IMG/VR virus record: IMGVR_UViG_3300042303_000434 | Span: 1-28,024 of that record | Length of the DNA stretch: 28,024 nucleotides | Reading direction: 5' to 3' (one strand) | From: a virus | In this document: one piece after another, positions 17,045 to 24,799 of the stretch | Layout of the letters: every line of letters begins with the position of its first letter | Numbering within the stretch: position 1 is the stretch's first letter | Notes under the pieces: model-generated | Told to the model about the DNA's origin: nothing | Database searches by the model: none | What the model saw: the letters and a program-made list of their open reading frames with translations, nothing else | Position numbers and translations under genes: made by a program

Positions 17045-17664
17045 TGTTAGAAACAATTTGCGATATTTTAAAGGATGCCTATGCTCGTAACTGGATTACT
17101 AGCCGCGACGGCAACATCAGTATTCGCCATCATGACCGTGACCACTTCTATATCACACCTAGTGGTGTAAGAAAGCAGACACTACAGCCCGATCAATTCA
17201 AAAAGATTGGGTTAAATGAGAACGGCTGGCAAGTTTTACCCTACACCGCTATCTCTAGTGAGCTACAGCCAAGCGGAGAGATTCCCCTGCACTATGGCTT
17301 ACTAAAAGCTTTAGGTCAGCACAGTGATGACATTCGTGTTGTAGTCCATGTTCACCCTACATACTGTGTTGCTGCAATGCACGCCGGTATTAACTTGAAT
17401 GAGCTTGTGATACACTTCCCTGAGTTGGGCAGGTACACTAGAGTCGCTCCAAATGTAGGCGATGTTCCTCCTATCAGTGAAGAACTTGCTACACAATGTC
17501 ATACTAACTTAGGACTTGACAGTGAAGGCAATATTGCTTATGACATTGTAGGCATTAAGGGGCATGGTGTAGTTGCAATTGACACTACTCCCTGGCGAGC
17601 ATATGAACATATTGAGCGTCTAGAACATATTTGTAAAATCGTATTAGCATCGGGGAATTATTAA
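17044..17664 (+). CDS. Class II aldolase/adducin family protein
   Basis: A 206-residue protein, a single class II aldolase domain. It has GNIS at 23-26, ITPSG at 37-41, PSGEIPLH with E79 at the position of the catalytic Glu of FucA, the zinc pair H102/H104 in VVHVHPTYC, and H174 in KGHGVV. All three His ligands and the Glu are present, so it is probably active. The superfamily includes fuculose-1-phosphate aldolase, ribulose-phosphate epimerase, methylthioribulose-1-phosphate dehydratase (MtnB) and 5-deoxyribulose-1-phosphate aldolase; the sequence alone does not decide among them. It lies between nrdA and nrdB, overlapping nrdA by one base and abutting nrdB, so it is co-expressed with them. 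Acquisition from a bacterium is likely. Confidence 0.9.
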   Translation: MLETICDILKDAYARNWITSRDGNISIRHHDRDHFYITPSGVRKQTLQPDQFKKIGLNENGWQVLPYTAISSELQPSGEIPLHYGLLKALGQHSDDIRVVVHVHPTYCVAAMHAGINLNELVIHFPELGRYTRVAPNVGDVPPISEELATQCHTNLGLDSEGNIAYDIVGIKGHGVVAIDTTPWRAYEHIERLEHICKIVLASGNY

Positions 17665-18765
17665 ATGAGCAAGAGTCAATATAATCTAACTACAAAAACA
17701 GACTATCTTAACCGCAAGATGTTTCTTGACCCAGCAGGCCCTGTAACTATTCAACGATTTGAAGAAGTAAAGTATCAGAAGCTACAAAAGATTGAACAAT
17801 CAGCCCGTGGATTCTTTTGGGTTCCGGAAGAAGTTAATCTCTCTAAAGATGCTAATGATATGAAGGATGCAAGCGAAGCCGTTGCTCACATCTTTACTAG
17901 CAATGTTCTTAGACAGACTGCACTTGATAGCTTACAAGGCAGAGCACCAGCGCAAGTCTTTACTCCTGTCTGCTCTATACCTGAACTTGAAGCTATTATG
18001 AGCAACTGGAGCTTCTTTGAAACAAATATTCACTCTCGTTCATACAGCCATATCATTCGCAACATCTATAATGTTCCTAAAGAAGTGTTCAACACAATTC
18101 ATGACACTCAGGAAATCATCGATATGGCTTCTAGTGTAGGTGATTATTATGATAAGCTACATGCTCTTAATTGTAAGAAAGAACTTGGAATAGCTGTAGC
18201 CGAACAAGAACATATCAATGCAATTTGGCTAGCTCTACATGCTTCTTACGCTCTTGAAGCTTTCCGCTTTATGGTATCGTTCGCTACAAGTCTCGCAATG
18301 GTCGAAAATAAGATGTTCATGGGTAATGGCAATATCATCAGTTTGATTCTACAAGACGAACTCTTGCACAAAGAGTGGACTGCTTGGATGATTAATCAGG
18401 TTATCAAAGAAGACCCTCGTTTTGCTAAGGCAAAGATTGACTGTGAACATGAAGTTCGTAAGATTTACGAAGATGTAATTCGTGAAGAAAAAGAGTGGGC
18501 TGCATATCTCTTTAAGAAGGGTCCAGTAATCGGTCTCAACGAAAAGATTATGATGGATTTCGTTGACTACAACTCCGTAGACGCTCTTAAGCAGATTGGT
18601 ATTAAGTATTGGAATCCAGCGCCAAAGACTACTCCTATTCCTTGGTTCAACAAGCATATGGATACCAGTAAGAAGCAAACTGCACTTCAAGAATCAGAAT
18701 CAACCTCATATGTAATCGGAGTGATGAGTGATTCACTAGATTACGATGAACTACCGAATTTATAA
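17665..18765 (+). CDS. nrdB: Class Ia ribonucleotide reductase, beta (small) subunit
   Basis: A 366-residue ferritin-like diiron protein that generates the tyrosyl radical for NrdA. By alignment from memory to E. coli NrdB, the iron ligands are D88 (LDSLQGRAP), E119, H123, E198 (ALEAFRF), and E232 and H235 (QDELLH), and the radical tyrosine is Y127 (IHSRSY). The C-terminal tail, SYVIGVMSDSLDYDELPNL, matches the NrdA-binding tail. Unusually, E119 and H123 are four residues apart (ETNIH), where the E. coli protein has ExxH. The gene follows the aldolase stop directly and is followed by glutaredoxin. Confidence 0.96.
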   Translation: MSKSQYNLTTKTDYLNRKMFLDPAGPVTIQRFEEVKYQKLQKIEQSARGFFWVPEEVNLSKDANDMKDASEAVAHIFTSNVLRQTALDSLQGRAPAQVFTPVCSIPELEAIMSNWSFFETNIHSRSYSHIIRNIYNVPKEVFNTIHDTQEIIDMASSVGDYYDKLHALNCKKELGIAVAEQEHINAIWLALHASYALEAFRFMVSFATSLAMVENKMFMGNGNIISLILQDELLHKEWTAWMINQVIKEDPRFAKAKIDCEHEVRKIYEDVIREEKEWAAYLFKKGPVIGLNEKIMMDFVDYNSVDALKQIGIKYWNPAPKTTPIPWFNKHMDTSKKQTALQESESTSYVIGVMSDSLDYDELPNL

Positions 18766-18776
18766 GGAGAAAAATA

Positions 18777-19010
18777 ATGAGAGCAATTGTATGGTCAAAG
18801 GATCACTGCCCCTATTGTGTGCAGGCAAAGACACTTCTAGAACAGAAGGGTATTGAATACGAAGAAAAGAAGATTGGTGAAGGGTACACTAAGGAAGACT
18901 TGCTTGAAGCAGTTCCTAATGCACGTACCGTACCTCAGATTTTCCTCGACGGAGAACTCGTCGGTGGATTTACAGAACTTCGTGCTAAGTTTTTAGCAGA
19001 AGCAGCATAA
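18777..19010 (+). CDS. Glutaredoxin
   Basis: A 77-residue protein with a thioredoxin fold. The dithiol active site CPYC is at residues 11-14 (KDHCPYCVQA), the cis-proline is in RTVPQIF, and GGFTEL is the glutathione-binding GG motif. It would reduce the C-terminal Cys pair of the phage NrdA. A strong AAGGAG ribosome site overlaps the nrdB stop (18764-18769), eight bases before the ATG. The placement directly after nrdB completes the reductase cassette. Confidence 0.95.
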   Translation: MRAIVWSKDHCPYCVQAKTLLEQKGIEYEEKKIGEGYTKEDLLEAVPNARTVPQIFLDGELVGGFTELRAKFLAEAA

Positions 19011-19023
19011 GAAAGAAAAAAAT

Positions 19024-19323
19024 ATGACAATTAAAGTTGGAGAAACCTATACATTCAAGCTCACGAGCGGTGAAGAAGTTGTAGGAAAAGTTACTGATAT
19101 TCAAGATAATTATCTATCCTTAAAGGATCCAGTATCAGTTGCCCCCGGTCCCCAAGGATTGGGATTGATACAGAGCATGTTTACCGCAGATCCAAAGGAT
19201 CCTGCAAGACTAAATATTAATAACGTAACTATCTTTGCATTGACAGATGACAGTGTTAAGGTAAAGTATATTGAGGCTACTACTGGTTTAGTGGTCCCGG
19301 ACAAGAAGTTAATTTTAGGATGA
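19024..19323 (+). CDS. Small Sm/LSm-like phage protein
   Basis: A 99-residue protein with VGETYTFKLTSGEEVVGKV at the start, a strand-loop-strand pattern resembling Sm-like beta barrels, then SLKDPVSVAPGPQGLGLIQ and a terminal YIEATTGLVVP. I recognise it as a common small protein of marine T4-like phages, often called Sm-like; RNA binding is unproven. It lies 13 bases after glutaredoxin and three bases before the PAAR gene. It could equally be a small structural or chaperone protein. Confidence 0.7.
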   Translation: MTIKVGETYTFKLTSGEEVVGKVTDIQDNYLSLKDPVSVAPGPQGLGLIQSMFTADPKDPARLNINNVTIFALTDDSVKVKYIEATTGLVVPDKKLILG

Positions 19324-19326
19324 TAT

Positions 19327-19599
19327 ATGGGAAAACCACTAAGTAGAATAGGCGATATTAACACGGGCGGCGGAAAGATTATTAGAGGAGCAAAGACTGT
19401 CTTCGCTAACAATCGTCCGGTTGGACTGCACGTAAGTAAAATAACTCCTCACCCTGCCGGTGGTCCACATAAAGCATCGGTAACCCTTACTGGAAGCCCA
19501 ACTGTATTTGCTGAAGGTGTTCCGGTATTAAGAGTTGGGTCAAGCACCACATGCGGTCACCCGATAATACAGGGTAGCCCTACTGTATTTGTGAGTTAA
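19327..19599 (+). CDS. PAAR-motif spike-tip protein
   Basis: A 90-residue PAAR-family protein, the sharp zinc-bound cone that caps the tail spike of contractile phages (T4 gp5.4 type) and type VI secretion systems. It has the repeated TGSPTVFAEG and QGSPTVFV strands, MGKPLSRIGD at the start, and candidate zinc ligands H35, H42, H48, C76 and H78 (CGHPI). It carries no effector extension. It is one of the clearest indications of a contractile tail. It sits just before the large virion protein, with which it may assemble. Confidence 0.93.
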   Translation: MGKPLSRIGDINTGGGKIIRGAKTVFANNRPVGLHVSKITPHPAGGPHKASVTLTGSPTVFAEGVPVLRVGSSTTCGHPIIQGSPTVFVS

Positions 19600-19606
19600 A
19601 AATAAT

Positions 19607-22588
19607 ATGGCTGATACTGGAACACAAAGTCCGCTTGGAATTAACGTAGTTGGTTCTTATCTACAAAATCAGGGTTTAACAATCAATCCTATAGCAGCAT
19701 CTTATATGGGTGCTAGTAAAACAAATACCGATTACACTTTTGGCACATTAGTTAGCGGAACATGTTTAAGAATGCTCACTTGGGCAATCAATGATGCATA
19801 TCTAAGAACTCTAGTGACATCTGGTGTTTATAATAATCTTATTGCAATAGGGTCAGCATCAATTCCTGCGTTAGGTAACTCAAAACCAGCCTCATATGTT
19901 GCGATTGATCCAGCTGGTATATGGGCACGACCTGCAGATTCAGTGACCCCATCTATTTCAGAGAAGTACGGAATTCAGCAGGGTGTCTCCGGTGCATTGC
20001 CCGGACCTGCAACTTCTGGATATAGCATTACGAGTGCTACTAATCAGGGTCAGGAAGCAACCTGGTTGCCATATGATAGTTCCAACCCGAATGCAGCCGT
20101 CACTCAATGGGGATATATTAGACTACATGCATTACAAGCATGGAATGAATTCAATTGGAATGGAGGAGAAGTATCAGCAGCTAATCCGGAATATCCGGAG
20201 TTTTTGGCATCCTTTCTGTCTGCATTGTCGTTTGTAGAAAGTGTTAGCCAAACTGTTATGTCTAACCAAAATGCAAAAACGTTTTTGGACGGCACATTCA
20301 GTAACATGGACGATTTGATCAGTGCTGATGTATTTGGTGTAAATTTAGCAAATAAAGAATTTGGTCAGGATTTAGAAAATTTAGGAAAAATTCTTAACCT
20401 AAGTGATATTTCTTCTTTTGGATTACCCTCGTCTCTATTAAAAATATTAGGAGAAAACAACGCAGTAATACCAGATTTAGTATTAGCATTGTTGTCAGCA
20501 GGGTTAGAAAATACTGAATTGCAGCAACTAGTATCTGGAAAACTACAGTCCCCCACAAAAACACAAGAACGACAAATTTACAGCGCCTTCTTAATTATGG
20601 TTGGTGAAAACCTTAGCGATATAATAGCACCTCTACAATGTCAAATAGAGGGCTTAGAAAGCTTAGCAGATTTACTTGATGTAAAAAAACTATTCCCTAA
20701 CAGCTATCAATCATTAACTGTTCCTAAGTACAACGGTGAATTAGGACTCCCCACTAATAGTAAAACATATTATCCTTTGTATATCTTCGGAGGATTAAAT
20801 CCAGCATTAACTAGTCCTGATATGGATACTTATGTAGGAGCGCAGACACCTAATAATGTTCCCTCAGCAGTTTCTAGTATTCAATCAGTAGATAATACAG
20901 TAGCGTTAATCAAAGGATTTGGTTCGTATCTACGTGGCGTAATACCATTAGAACAAGCAGTTGCTGCCGGCGCGTTCTCATTTGCTATGCGCCAAATCAG
21001 AAACATTGATAGAGCAGACATTCAACAGTTCGCTAGAGCAGTCAAGTCCTTAGAAAGCACTATTGATTTTCCCCTTGTCAGTGGAACAAGTAAGCCGACT
21101 AGTCAAGAGGCAATCGACAGCTTACAACTAAAAGAAGCATTAGGTTCGGGACCATATGGCACTTATACTATGTCAGATTTCTTTGGTTCTATGTCCGGTC
21201 TTCCTTATCCATGGGAAAATCTATATAATAGAATGCTAGAGGCAGAAACTGATACATTAAAATCGATATATCGTGACCTATTTTTAGCAGTGTCATGGAA
21301 ACCGGCTACTGTTAGTGTGCAGTATACCTCTTATGTAGTTGAATCTCCTCCAACTGTATTCACTACATATTATAATGTTACAGGTGTTACGCTTACTGAT
21401 CTTGGTGGAGGATATGGTAGAGGCGGCGCAGCAGCACCTACTATTTCTATTAACGGTGGCAGTGGAGCAACTGCTACTGCTACTATAGAAACTGATGATT
21501 TTCTTGTTGGATCAAATGGCGGCGGCTTGTTTGGTAGAGTGACCTCAGTAGAGCTAACCAGCTCAGGAACTGACACGACTACTCTGCCGACCGTAACAAT
21601 AGAGGCCCCGCCTACATCAAACGGTGGCGGAACAAACACCGCAGCCGGTACAACCGGCTGGCCAAGTCCAATGAATGCAGTAGTACAGAATTATATTGAC
21701 TTAGCTAATGCAGAAATTTCATTAATTTCTCAGAATAATTTAGAAGTAACTCAGTTATTGAACACGTATTGGAATATATTAGGTGGTCAATTGGTTATTG
21801 AACAACGAGCTAGGTACACTGCATTGCCACCGGTAGCAGTACCTAAAGATTTATTTGCCTATCCATATCCATCGACTATCAATTCGTTTGTTGACTCTAT
21901 TCCTACTATCGCACAAGATACTAAACCGCATATGTCTGCACAAACACTAGAAGCAATTTGTAATTTAGACACTTTGGGCGGACAAAGCGCGGTAGTTCAA
22001 ATGAGACAAGAACGAAATCAAATTAGATTGATTTCTGCTGGAATTCCGTTAGATAATCATATTGCAGATACTATGTCTCTCATGGATGAGAAAACACTTA
22101 CTACTAATGGAACTATTCCAGCGGCTATCAATAACCCAATTACAAGTCCTATTATTGATATAGTCAAAGAGGATCCGGGAACATACGGAAATGTTCTTGT
22201 AGGTGTAACCGGCTTTACTACCGCAAGTTGGCCTACAAATAAGCTTGGCAATCGTGTTATTACTCCTAGACCCAATGGCACGTATTTCCCCTCTGACTCA
22301 ACCTTGATTGGGGAATTTTTAACCACAAGAACAACGTCACCGGGAGACATAACTCCTATTTTAAATGGAGTTTCGGTTGCGGTGGTAGGACCCACAGTCC
22401 CTTCTTCACTAAATCCAATTGTTAGACCGGACAGAATTATCATTTCTACTCCGGAGCAATTAGCTACAGATATTCCTTTTGAAGTAGATTCAGACTATAC
22501 CGGGAGTACTCTATACCCGGCAGTATATTCAGTAAACGAAGCTATTGAGCGTGTAATTGAATGTAACTGCGATTGTTGGATTAATTAA
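19607..22588 (+). CDS. Large virion (probably baseplate or tail) protein
   Basis: A 993-residue protein beginning MADTGTQSPLGINVVGSYLQ. It has a long mixed alpha/beta N-terminal half (ASIPALGNSKPASYVAIDPA, GYIRLHALQAWNEFNWNG), a helical centre (YSAFLIMVGENLSDIIAPLQ), and a Gly-rich beta insert at about 590-690 with LTDLGGGYGRGG, SINGGSGATATATIETDD and RVTSVELTSSGTDTTTLPTV, a repeat type found in phage structural proteins. It ends with an odd Cys-rich tail, VIECNCDCWIN. Similar large proteins in marine T4-like phages are listed as virion structural. Its position after PAAR suggests the tail or baseplate. The gene starts eight bases after the PAAR stop. Precise function not recognised. Confidence 0.75.
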   Translation: MADTGTQSPLGINVVGSYLQNQGLTINPIAASYMGASKTNTDYTFGTLVSGTCLRMLTWAINDAYLRTLVTSGVYNNLIAIGSASIPALGNSKPASYVAIDPAGIWARPADSVTPSISEKYGIQQGVSGALPGPATSGYSITSATNQGQEATWLPYDSSNPNAAVTQWGYIRLHALQAWNEFNWNGGEVSAANPEYPEFLASFLSALSFVESVSQTVMSNQNAKTFLDGTFSNMDDLISADVFGVNLANKEFGQDLENLGKILNLSDISSFGLPSSLLKILGENNAVIPDLVLALLSAGLENTELQQLVSGKLQSPTKTQERQIYSAFLIMVGENLSDIIAPLQCQIEGLESLADLLDVKKLFPNSYQSLTVPKYNGELGLPTNSKTYYPLYIFGGLNPALTSPDMDTYVGAQTPNNVPSAVSSIQSVDNTVALIKGFGSYLRGVIPLEQAVAAGAFSFAMRQIRNIDRADIQQFARAVKSLESTIDFPLVSGTSKPTSQEAIDSLQLKEALGSGPYGTYTMSDFFGSMSGLPYPWENLYNRMLEAETDTLKSIYRDLFLAVSWKPATVSVQYTSYVVESPPTVFTTYYNVTGVTLTDLGGGYGRGGAAAPTISINGGSGATATATIETDDFLVGSNGGGLFGRVTSVELTSSGTDTTTLPTVTIEAPPTSNGGGTNTAAGTTGWPSPMNAVVQNYIDLANAEISLISQNNLEVTQLLNTYWNILGGQLVIEQRARYTALPPVAVPKDLFAYPYPSTINSFVDSIPTIAQDTKPHMSAQTLEAICNLDTLGGQSAVVQMRQERNQIRLISAGIPLDNHIADTMSLMDEKTLTTNGTIPAAINNPITSPIIDIVKEDPGTYGNVLVGVTGFTTASWPTNKLGNRVITPRPNGTYFPSDSTLIGEFLTTRTTSPGDITPILNGVSVAVVGPTVPSSLNPIVRPDRIIISTPEQLATDIPFEVDSDYTGSTLYPAVYSVNEAIERVIECNCDCWIN

Positions 22589-22599
22589 CCCAAAACACA

Positions 22600-22628
22600 T
22601 TGCAAATCCCTGCAAAATATTCTATAAT
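22600..22628 (+). promoter_or_regulatory. Sigma70-type promoter for metK
   Basis: TTGCAA (22600-22605), a 17-nt spacer and a perfect TATAAT (22623-22628), ending 19 nt before the metK ATG. It lies in the only gap between the large virion gene and metK. It marks the switch from the virion block, where no such promoter is evident, to the promoter-rich right part. Confidence 0.8.
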
Positions 22629-22647
22629 TCTTAATAAAGGAAATAAT

Positions 22648-23745
22648 ATGTCATACCTGTTTACCAGTGAATCAGTATCCGAAGGTCACCCAGATAAAAT
22701 AGCCGACGCCATCAGTGATGGTGTATTAGATATGGTTATGAGTAATTTGGATCCAGCATTACGATGTGCGTGTGAAACGTTAGTAACAACTAATAAAGTA
22801 ATTGTTGCTGGCGAGTTTAAAGGCGAAATTGATCCGCTAGATTTAGACTACATAATTCGTAAAGTGATCAAAAATGTTGGGTACGAACAGGAAGGATTTC
22901 ATTGGCAAACCGCTGACATAATCAATTTGATGCACGGACAAAGTCCAGACATTGCATTAGGTACTGATAATTTCGGTGCAGGTGATCAAGGATTGATGTT
23001 TGGTTATGCAGTCAACGAAACAGAAAACAACATGCCAGCAGCAATCTATTATAGTCATAAGATTGTAGAGACCCTAACTCATTTGAGAAAGAATGACGGT
23101 CAAATTTGGATGGGACCTGATAGCAAGAGTCAAGTAACCGTTGAATATAATGACGATGGTACAATCAACAGAATTGATAAGATTGTTTGCTCATCACAGC
23201 ATCACCCTGACGTTGATATCAGCGAAGTTCGTAATGGTATTGAACAGATTATTCGTGCTGTTGTACCAACAGATTTGATTGACAAAGAAACTAAGTTCTT
23301 GATTAACCCTACAGGTAGGTTCGTGATCGGAGGACCAGACGGTGACACTGGACTTACTGGGCGTAAGATTATCGTTGATACATATGGCGGCGCAGCACCA
23401 CACGGCGGCGGCGCATTCAGCGGCAAGGATCCGACAAAGGTTGACCGCAGTGCTGCTTACATGGCTCGTTACATTGCTAATAATATTGTAGCAAGCGGCA
23501 AAGCAACTTGGGCACAGATTCAGCTTAGCTATGCAATCGGGGTTGAAGAACCAACTAGCTTCTACGTTGACAGTGATGGTGAAAGCAAAGACTTAGAAAA
23601 GTATATTCTAGAGAATGTAGATTTAACTCCTAAGGGTATTATTGAAAGATTTGACCTGTTTAGACCAATCTATAGTTCTACTACTAACTATGGTCACTTT
23701 GGAAAATCGTATCTCCCTTGGGAAAAAGTTGATCTTTTTAGTTGA
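22648..23745 (+). CDS. metK: S-adenosylmethionine synthetase
   Basis: A 365-residue protein from the ATG at 22648, with ribosome site AAAGGAA nine bases upstream; the in-frame ATG at 22600 lies in the promoter and is rejected. It makes SAM from methionine and ATP. Motifs: GHPDKIADAISDG with H14, D16 and K17; E43; GAGDQGLMFGYA at 110-121; K160; SSQHH at 182-186; GGPDGDTGLTGRK at 228-240; and SGKDPTKVDRSA with K260, K264 and D266. All catalytic motifs are intact and the length is slightly below the roughly 384 residues of E. coli MetK, so activity is expected. The last codons overlap the next promoter. It could supply SAM for the radical SAM enzyme downstream or for DNA methylation. Confidence 0.96.
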   Translation: MSYLFTSESVSEGHPDKIADAISDGVLDMVMSNLDPALRCACETLVTTNKVIVAGEFKGEIDPLDLDYIIRKVIKNVGYEQEGFHWQTADIINLMHGQSPDIALGTDNFGAGDQGLMFGYAVNETENNMPAAIYYSHKIVETLTHLRKNDGQIWMGPDSKSQVTVEYNDDGTINRIDKIVCSSQHHPDVDISEVRNGIEQIIRAVVPTDLIDKETKFLINPTGRFVIGGPDGDTGLTGRKIIVDTYGGAAPHGGGAFSGKDPTKVDRSAAYMARYIANNIVASGKATWAQIQLSYAIGVEEPTSFYVDSDGESKDLEKYILENVDLTPKGIIERFDLFRPIYSSTTNYGHFGKSYLPWEKVDLFS

Positions 23746-23770
23746 CATGATTATCAAAAACTGATATTAT
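23742..23770 (+). promoter_or_regulatory. Sigma70-type promoter with overlapping palindromes
   Basis: TTGACA (23742-23747), a 17-nt spacer and TATTAT (23765-23770). The -35 box overlaps the metK stop codon. Palindromes TGATTATCA (23748-23756) and CTGATATTATCAG (23761-23773) lie in the spacer and across the -10. Confidence 0.82.
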
Positions 23771-23805
23771 CAGTCATAAATAAAGAGCAACGAAAGGTTC
23801 TACTT

Positions 23806-24066
23806 ATGGCTACCCCTAAAACTGTTCTTATTGGTGATCGTGTTCGTTATGAGTCTGCTGCTGGTACTATCAGTGGTGAAGTAGTTAAGATTATGCGGGC
23901 TCCCAACGCAGCGGGCAAACTAATTGATTGGATTTACGTTGAATATCCTAACGAAAAGTCTCCTTGCAACTACTCTATTGCCCGGCTTGCTGATACTTAT
24001 CTTGAAACGATGAAGTTTGTAGTCACTTTCCGCGACTACACTCATGAAGAATCCGCTGCCGCCTAA
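23806..24066 (+). CDS. Small protein of unknown function, first of early-type cluster
   Basis: An 86-residue protein beginning MATPKTVLIGDRVRYESAAG, with a beta-barrel-like SGEVVKIMRAPN and WIYVEYPNEKSPCNYSIARL segment that loosely recalls KOW or SH3-like small barrels, and an Ala-rich end. It contains a single Cys and no membrane segment. It lies 36 bases after a consensus promoter, with GAAAGG upstream of the ATG. Such small genes behind strong promoters are typical of phage early host-takeover regions. I do not recognise the family. Confidence 0.7.
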   Translation: MATPKTVLIGDRVRYESAAGTISGEVVKIMRAPNAAGKLIDWIYVEYPNEKSPCNYSIARLADTYLETMKFVVTFRDYTHEESAAA

Positions 24067-24090
24067 TATTCATTTTTTGGAAGAAAACGG

Positions 24091-24119
24091 TTGACATTGG
24101 TTACCCATTTTGCTATAGT
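24091..24119 (+). promoter_or_regulatory. Sigma70-type promoter (leader copy A)
   Basis: TTGACA (24091-24096), a 17-nt spacer and TATAGT (24114-24119). It is followed by the duplicated leader at 24121-24153. Confidence 0.82.
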
Positions 24120-24120
24120 A

Positions 24121-24153
24121 AATTATAAGCTGAGAAAACGGAGATATCAAATG
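24121..24153 (+). repeat. Duplicated 5' leader, copy A
   Basis: AATTATAAGCTG, then GAAAACGGAGATA up to and including the ATG. Matches 25049-25081 at 30 of 33 positions and includes the ribosome site CGGAGAT. Confidence 0.85.
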
Positions 24154-24342
24154 TTTCAAGTCGGTGATATGGTTCAAGGTTATAGCTATGATGCACATGG
24201 CAACGAAGTTCTGATTGTTGGCGCCTATATGGACACTACTAATGATCCTGAGGAAATGATTCAGGACATCATCGTTCGCACTGCTGATGGTCGCACTGTT
24301 TATCTTGATGAACAAGGTGCCCGCCCCTATCGTCCTCGCTAA
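24151..24342 (+). CDS. Small protein of unknown function
   Basis: A 63-residue protein starting at the ATG at 24151 (MFQVGDMVQGYSYDAHGNEV). The reading frame continues upstream to a TTG at 24091, but that lies in the -35 box, so the ATG after CGGAGAT is preferred. It contains VGDMVQGY and DIIVRTADGRTVYL, which suggest a compact beta barrel, and ends RPYRPR. It is followed within 12 bases by the next gene, whose ribosome site overlaps its stop codon. Family not recognised. Confidence 0.7.
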   Translation: MFQVGDMVQGYSYDAHGNEVLIVGAYMDTTNDPEEMIQDIIVRTADGRTVYLDEQGARPYRPR

Positions 24343-24353
24343 GGAGATTGTCT

Positions 24354-24599
24354 ATGTGGACTCTTGCAAAAGTTCGTGATGGTTTTGCCGACCTCGGAAA
24401 TGAAAAGTTTCATACCTTTGCTATCAAGTGTGACGGTGAAGTTATCGGTCAGCTTAAGTGGACGTATCGCCCCAAAAATGCAGGCGGCTACGCATGGCAG
24501 GGTAAGATTTTCAAGAGTAAGAAGCATTTTGGTATGGATGTTTCGTTCTTTGATAAGAATAAACAGAATGTTCTCAAGTGGTTTAAGGAGTATAAGTAA
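24354..24599 (+). CDS. Small basic protein of unknown function
   Basis: An 81-residue protein from the ATG at 24354 (MWTLAKVRDGFADLGNEKFH), preceded by AAGGAG at 24341-24346 that overlaps the previous stop. It is Lys-rich and aromatic in the second half (GQLKWTYRPKN, GYAWQGKIFKSKKHFGMD, VLKWFKEYK), consistent with a nucleic-acid-binding or host-binding small phage protein. The stop TAATG overlaps the next start by one base. Family not recognised. Confidence 0.7.
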   Translation: MWTLAKVRDGFADLGNEKFHTFAIKCDGEVIGQLKWTYRPKNAGGYAWQGKIFKSKKHFGMDVSFFDKNKQNVLKWFKEYK

Positions 24600-24799
24600 T
24601 GAGTTTTTGGTTGATTGTATACCTGTTCACGCAGGAAGGCGAGTTTGTTGCTAAAGATATATATGAGTCTGCTAACAAAGAGCAGTGCGTAGAGTTTGCC
24701 GGACAAGTGGCTAAGACCATCGTCAACAGCGATTTGCAGGCGCAGTTTTATTGCACTAGCGATGAAGACTATCGCATTCAGCGTGGACTTGACCAGTGA
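24599..24799 (+). CDS. Small FWLIV-family protein, copy 1
   Basis: A 66-residue protein beginning MSFWLIVYLFTQEGEF, with cysteines at 30 and 52 and CTSDEDY near the end. It is a clear paralogue of the next gene. The hydrophobic start is too short for a classical signal peptide and reads more like a buried beta strand. It overlaps its left neighbour by one base and its right neighbour by four (GTGA). Function unknown. Confidence 0.7.
   Translation: MSFWLIVYLFTQEGEFVAKDIYESANKEQCVEFAGQVAKTIVNSDLQAQFYCTSDEDYRIQRGLDQ

Noticed and set aside
22600-22647. Upstream ATG for metK at 22600
   Set aside because: It lies within the -35 element. The MetK family begins at the M-S-Y-L-F-T-S-E motif, which has its own ribosome site.
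23746-23805. Rho-independent terminator after metK
   Set aside because: The palindrome CTGATATTATCAG is AT-rich, has a one-base centre and no following T-run, and overlaps a promoter; an operator-like reading fits better.
24364-24654. 96-codon frame overlapping the genes at 24354 and 24599
   Set aside because: It runs out of frame through two coupled genes that have good ribosome sites and a paralogue. The shadow frame has neither.
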